Assembly: GCA_022601315.1 (NCBI GenBank)
Contig: JAHZIU010000253.1
Location: 1 to 9,054 of the forward strand
Reading direction: 5' to 3'
DNA length: 9,054 nucleotides
Source: Betaproteobacteria bacterium
Lineage (GTDB): Bacteria; Pseudomonadota; Gammaproteobacteria; Burkholderiales; Nitrosomonadaceae
The translations under genes were made by a program, and so were the position numbers. Below, in pieces: positions 6,656 through 9,054 of this stretch. A model generated the notes under the pieces. The model was not told the DNA's origin and did no database searches. It was given only the letters and a program-made list of their open reading frames with translations. Position 1 is the stretch's first letter, and the number at the start of each line of letters is the position of its first letter.

Positions 6656-7390
6656 ATGTGGTTTCAACAATATCGACAGTTTTTTTATTTTTTTGTTTTT
6701 CTCGGTTCGTTAGTAGTAGTTTCTGATGTGCAAGCAGAAAAATGGTGGACGACCAGCCGTGACTCGGTTGGGATTGCACCAGATCCGACGATGACATCGG
6801 AAGCCATCATACATGTTTACGGTGCACGTGCTTATAGCTGGCGGGGTTACTTTGGCATACACACATGGATTGCAGTGAAGCCAACAAACGCTGAGTCATA
6901 TACGGTTTATGAAGTAATTGGCTGGCGTCAACGCCGTAAAATTCCAGTGCTGACAATTTATGATAATGTGCCTGATAGGCGCTGGTATGGTAGCGCGCCT
7001 GTACTGTTAGCCGAGAAAAGAGGCCAGGGTGTAGATGTATTAATTGAGCGTATAGATCGCGCAGCAAATGATTATCCCTATGCAAGGAATTACAAGGTCT
7101 GGCCAGGTCCCAATTCAAATACATTTACTGCTTGGGTTTCGCGTGCTGTTCCAGAGTTGGGGCTTGACTTGCCACCTACTGCAATAGGCAAAGATTATTT
7201 GGGTTATCGATTCATCGCATTACCACCCAGTGGGAGTGGTTTTCAGTTTTCAATCTTTGGTTTGTTTGGGATAGTAGTCAGTGCTGTGGAAGGTTTGGAA
7301 CTTAACGTTCTTGGGTTAGTCTTTGGTGTTGACCCTGACCCGTGGGCAATTAAATTGCCTGTGATAGGACGTGTTAATTTGTCAGCATAA
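6656..7390 (+). CDS. Exported DUF3750 family protein
   Basis: This 244-aa protein of unknown biochemical function belongs to the DUF3750 family. I recognise DSVGIAPDPTMTSEAIIHVY (36-55), YFGIHTWIAVKP with His69, YTVYEVIGWRQRRK, RRWYGSAPVLL, WPGPNSNTFTAWVSRAVPEL (149-168), LGLDLPPTAIGKDYLGYRF and LNVLGLVFGVDPDPWAIKLP. The N-terminus is a Sec signal peptide with probable cleavage after VQA (residue 27), so it acts outside the cytoplasm. His69 and Asn153/Asn155 in invariant-looking motifs could be catalytic or binding residues, but that is inference. It has no cysteine. ATG 6656 gives a complete signal peptide, yet no Shine-Dalgarno precedes it because the outer MITE-like element ends nine bases upstream. 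Neighbours on both sides are exported envelope proteins. Confidence 0.85.
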   Translation: MWFQQYRQFFYFFVFLGSLVVVSDVQAEKWWTTSRDSVGIAPDPTMTSEAIIHVYGARAYSWRGYFGIHTWIAVKPTNAESYTVYEVIGWRQRRKIPVLTIYDNVPDRRWYGSAPVLLAEKRGQGVDVLIERIDRAANDYPYARNYKVWPGPNSNTFTAWVSRAVPELGLDLPPTAIGKDYLGYRFIALPPSGSGFQFSIFGLFGIVVSAVEGLELNVLGLVFGVDPDPWAIKLPVIGRVNLSA

Positions 7391-7402
7391 TTTAATTGGT
7401 GA

Positions 7403-7438
7403 CTGTAAATTAAGAAAATTTGTCGAACTTTTTTACAG
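7403..7438. repeat. 7-bp inverted repeat upstream of the PEP-CTERM promoter
   Basis: CTGTAAA (7403-7409) and TTTACAG (7432-7438) are perfect complements separated by 22 nt. They lie about 75-110 bp upstream of the -24 element, where a sigma-54 activator would bind. It could also be chance or a poor terminator for the DUF3750 gene. Confidence 0.25.
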
Positions 7439-7512
7439 ATTGGTTATTTAGAATTCTTTATGTTTATTATTGTTTGTTTAACTAATTGATTGTTAATATA
7501 AATATATATGCA

Positions 7513-7528
7513 GGCATAATTCTTGCTA
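7513..7528 (+). promoter_or_regulatory. Sigma-54 (-24/-12) promoter of the PEP-CTERM gene
   Basis: AGGCATAATTCTTGCT has GG (7514-7515) and GC (7526-7527) at exact spacing and the full TTGCT -12 box. It differs from TGGCACGNNNNTTGCW at positions 1, 6 and 7. Predicted start of transcription is near 7539, with a 37-nt leader containing the GAGGA ribosome binding site (7565-7569). PEP-CTERM genes in several proteobacteria are known to depend on RpoN with the PrsK/PrsR system, which supports the call. Confidence 0.65.
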
Positions 7529-7575
7529 TTATAGAAATATAATAAAATTAAATAATATGAGGTCGAGGATAGGTT

Positions 7576-8280
7576 ATGCCAAATAAAATACATTTTTTAC
7601 TTGTCACTTTGATGGTGATGACATTTCAAGTACAAGCTACTCCAGTTGGATTTAAGGATGATAAGGCCGGTTTTGATGCTGCAGTTGCTGGCTTGAGTGG
7701 TGTATCAGTAAATGTTTTGGATTTTGAGTCTGTGCCGCTTGGTGTTGTTGCAGAGGGTTCTACGCTTGGAGGGTTGACGTTGAATTCAAATTTGGCTCCT
7801 GCTGGATTTCAGTTGGGGGTTAGAGATATTGGTAGTACTTCTGATCCAAACTCTTTAGCAGTAACAGATGATGGTGGCGCCAGCTTTGATATTTTTGGTT
7901 TGGGTGACAGACTTGATGTGAGCTTTGCCGCTTCAAATGCTTTTGGTTTTTTTCTTGTTGTTGGGGATGGTTTTCCTTTTGCCGACAATGATGTCAATGT
8001 TACGTTTGGTGGTGAAACGATATCGATTGCAGATACTGATGTTGCAACGAGTTTTAATGGTGGGTTTGGTGCTATATGGTTAGGTTTAGTTGATGATATG
8101 GCAACGCATACAACAGCTAGCATTCAATTCGGGAGTCCAGGATCATCATTCATAGGTATAGGGGAGTTTGATGACTTCACCACAACGCGTGCAATAGTTT
8201 CTGTTACAGAGCCAACTATGATTTTGCTGCTATGCATTGGTTTGTTAAGTCTAATTGGTTTTAAACGCCGTAGTTATTAA
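7576..8280 (+). CDS. PEP-CTERM-type surface/exopolysaccharide-associated protein (TEP variant)
   Basis: This 234-aa exported protein carries an exosortase sorting tail. The N-terminus is a Sec signal peptide with probable cleavage after VQA (residue 21). The middle is Gly/Asp/Phe-rich with predicted beta strands (VLDFESVPLG, FDIFGLGDRLDVSF, GIGEFDDF), as in other PEP-CTERM beta-sandwich proteins. The C-terminus is VTEPTMILLLCIGLLSLIGF followed by KRRSY: motif at 210-213, one membrane helix at about 214-229, then a basic tail. The motif reads Thr-Glu-Pro instead of Pro-Glu-Pro, keeping the Glu-Pro core. Such proteins are normally cut by an exosortase of the EpsH/XrtA type and deposited in the extracellular matrix; no exosortase lies in this window. 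GAGGA six bases before ATG 7576 fixes the start. No function for the mature part is recognisable. Confidence 0.85.
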   Translation: MPNKIHFLLVTLMVMTFQVQATPVGFKDDKAGFDAAVAGLSGVSVNVLDFESVPLGVVAEGSTLGGLTLNSNLAPAGFQLGVRDIGSTSDPNSLAVTDDGGASFDIFGLGDRLDVSFAASNAFGFFLVVGDGFPFADNDVNVTFGGETISIADTDVATSFNGGFGAIWLGLVDDMATHTTASIQFGSPGSSFIGIGEFDDFTTTRAIVSVTEPTMILLLCIGLLSLIGFKRRSY

Positions 8281-8376
8281 AAAAGGGATTAAAAAAGTAA
8301 TTTATGTTAGTTCTGATTGCTAAGTGAGGTAGCGATAGTCGTCGTGTACGCATAATTGAAGTTTAGTTTTTAGTGA

Positions 8377-8414
8377 TTAGCCATTAATTCATTAGAATTA
8401 ATGGCTAAATTTTT
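8377..8414 (+). terminator. Strong intrinsic terminator downstream of the PEP-CTERM gene
   Basis: A perfect 14-bp stem TTAGCCATTAATTC (8377-8390)/GAATTAATGGCTAA (8395-8408) with loop ATTA is followed by ATTTTT. The T-run is on the plus side only. It lies 97 nt after the PEP-CTERM stop, leaving a long 3' untranslated stretch in which I see no gene. Confidence 0.8.
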
Positions 8415-8428
8415 ATCTATTGTTTTCA

Positions 8429-8689
8429 ATATTCTATTTGTTTTGAATTGATATAGACTCTCAATCGGCTAGATGAACTAAAACATGACAAGGTTTGCAG
8501 GGTATGTTCAGATCTTATTAAAGGTCACAATGGCAGTAATGGGTCATCTAAATAATCTATTCTGAGCGAGTCGGATAACTCTATTCGCTCAATTCGCTCA
8601 ATTCGTTGTGTAGCTTCTATTGGGAAGTTACAGATATTACCCGAAATGTGCTTTATGGTCGGTTTCCTGGTTCGCTGTCCGCAACGATA
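8429..8689 (-). other. Degenerate open frame or dispersed-repeat remnant in a 547-bp intergenic region
   Basis: Between the PEP-CTERM gene and the iron-binding protein (8281-8827) there is no intact gene. On the minus strand one frame runs from 8689 to 8429 with a single TGA at 8525-8527 and no usable start codon. It reads protein-like segments such as ISGNICNFPIEATQ and LRIDYLDDPLLPL. On the plus strand another frame is open from about 8554 to a TAA at 8690-8692. Two overlapping startless frames suggest a conserved repeat or decayed element rather than a gene. It includes a 9-bp tandem repeat ATTCGCTCA (8583-8605, about 2.6 copies), read as repeated Arg-Ile-Glu. Confidence 0.35.
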
Positions 8690-8760
8690 TTAAGTAGACG
8701 GAATACGATAGGAATTGGAATTACTTAATTCAGCATTGTAAGAACCGATGGTGCGTATAA

Positions 8761-8789
8761 TTGATAATTATTCTTATTCATAATATAGT
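8761..8789 (+). promoter_or_regulatory. Sigma-70 promoter of the iron-binding protein gene
   Basis: The -35 is TTGATA (8761-8766) and the -10 is TATAGT (8784-8789), each matching consensus at five of six positions with an ideal 17-bp spacer. Transcription would start near 8796. Confidence 0.7.
8762..8776 (+). promoter_or_regulatory. Fur box overlapping the -35 region
   Basis: TGATAATTATTCTTA matches the 7-1-7 Fur inverted repeat TGATAAT-N-ATTATCA at 12 of 14 positions, with the left half perfect. It covers the -35 and the spacer of the promoter, so Fe-Fur would block RNA polymerase. The downstream gene is an iron-uptake protein, which fits. Confidence 0.7.
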
Positions 8790-8827
8790 GACCGTTTAAT
8801 TGAATTTTTTGCCTGGAAGTTTTTGTA

Positions 8828-9054
8828 ATGTTGAGAAGTAACTTAAATCGTTTTTTTATTGCGTCTTTTTGTTTCGTTTTCCTATTTGTTACTCAACCTG
8901 CTTACGCAGAGCAAGTTGTCGTGTATTCGGCAAGAATCGAGCAATTAATAAAACCAATGTTTGATGCTTTTACCAAGGAAACAGGCATCGAGGTTAAATA
9001 CACTACAGATAATGAAGGGGCTTTACTTGCTCGATTAAAGGCTGAAGGTAGAAA
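8828..9054 (+). CDS. Periplasmic Fe(3+) ABC transporter substrate-binding protein, 3'-partial
   Basis: The first 75 codons are visible; the gene runs off the window. ATG 8828 starts a Sec signal peptide (hydrophobic [19 protein letters not shown], cut before EQ). The mature start [20 protein letters not shown], then [20 protein letters not shown] and LKAEGR, matches the FbpA/FutA/AfuA class of ferric-iron-binding proteins, in which the YSAR region and nearby residues help bind iron. In this class the protein delivers Fe(3+) to an FbpB-type permease and FbpC-type ATPase, usually encoded next to it, so these may lie to the right. GGAAG (8815-8819), eight bases before the ATG, serves as ribosome binding site. 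It is controlled by the promoter and Fur box upstream. Confidence 0.88.
   Translation, partial: MLRSNLNRFFIASFCFVFLFVTQPAYAEQVVVYSARIEQLIKPMFDAFTKETGIEVKYTTDNEGALLARLKAEGR

Noticed and set aside
7411..7436. Terminator for the DUF3750 gene in the AT-rich stretch after its stop
   Set aside because: Possible stems are three to six A-T pairs with a mismatch and would not be stable.
7809..8123. Minus-strand 104-codon open frame opposite the PEP-CTERM gene
   Set aside because: It is a shadow of low-complexity Gly/Asp-rich coding sequence and has no signal or motif of its own.

Overview
The window is AT-rich bacterial chromosome. It looks like a Gram-negative betaproteobacterium, probably of the Nitrosomonadaceae/Nitrosomonadales type. 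The clues are a CcmI-type cytochrome c maturation protein, a three-gene mdh-prpB-prpC cluster, a DUF3750 protein, a PEP-CTERM (exosortase-sorted) surface protein with a sigma-54-type promoter, and several exported proteins with plain Sec signal peptides. The taxon is inferred from gene content only.

Layout. (1) 1-1652, plus strand: the 3' part of ccmI, cut by the window edge, then a bcp/PrxQ-type thiol peroxidase. Between them lie a 13-bp inverted repeat and a short hydrophobic open frame. (2) 1696-4807, minus strand: mdh, prpB and prpC, transcribed in that order. Malate dehydrogenase makes oxaloacetate, PrpC condenses it with propionyl-CoA, and PrpB splits 2-methylisocitrate into pyruvate and succinate. 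The dehydratase/aconitase steps are not encoded here. (3) 4808-5292: a divergent intergenic region with an orphan plus-strand terminator-like hairpin and a sigma-54-type promoter for the next gene. (4) 5293-6198, plus strand: an exported Sel1-repeat plus SLT lytic transglycosylase. (5) 6199-6655: an intergenic region largely made of a MITE-like element carrying a second, smaller MITE-like element inside it. Its end lies nine bases before the next start codon. (6) 6656-7390: an exported DUF3750 protein. (7) 7576-8280: a small PEP-CTERM protein preceded by a second sigma-54-type promoter and followed by a strong terminator. (8) 8281-8827: a long intergenic stretch with a degenerate open frame or repeat remnant, then a textbook sigma-70 promoter overlapped by a Fur box. 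(9) 8828-9054: the start of a periplasmic ferric-iron-binding ABC transporter protein, cut by the window edge.

The most interesting signals are three. Two nearly matching -24/-12 promoters lie in front of the lytic transglycosylase and the PEP-CTERM gene, suggesting a shared regulon for envelope remodelling and surface-protein export. The nested non-autonomous elements sit in the leader of the DUF3750 gene. The malate dehydrogenase has lost the third glycine of its NAD-binding loop. I see no CRISPR array, tRNA, rRNA or transposase gene.
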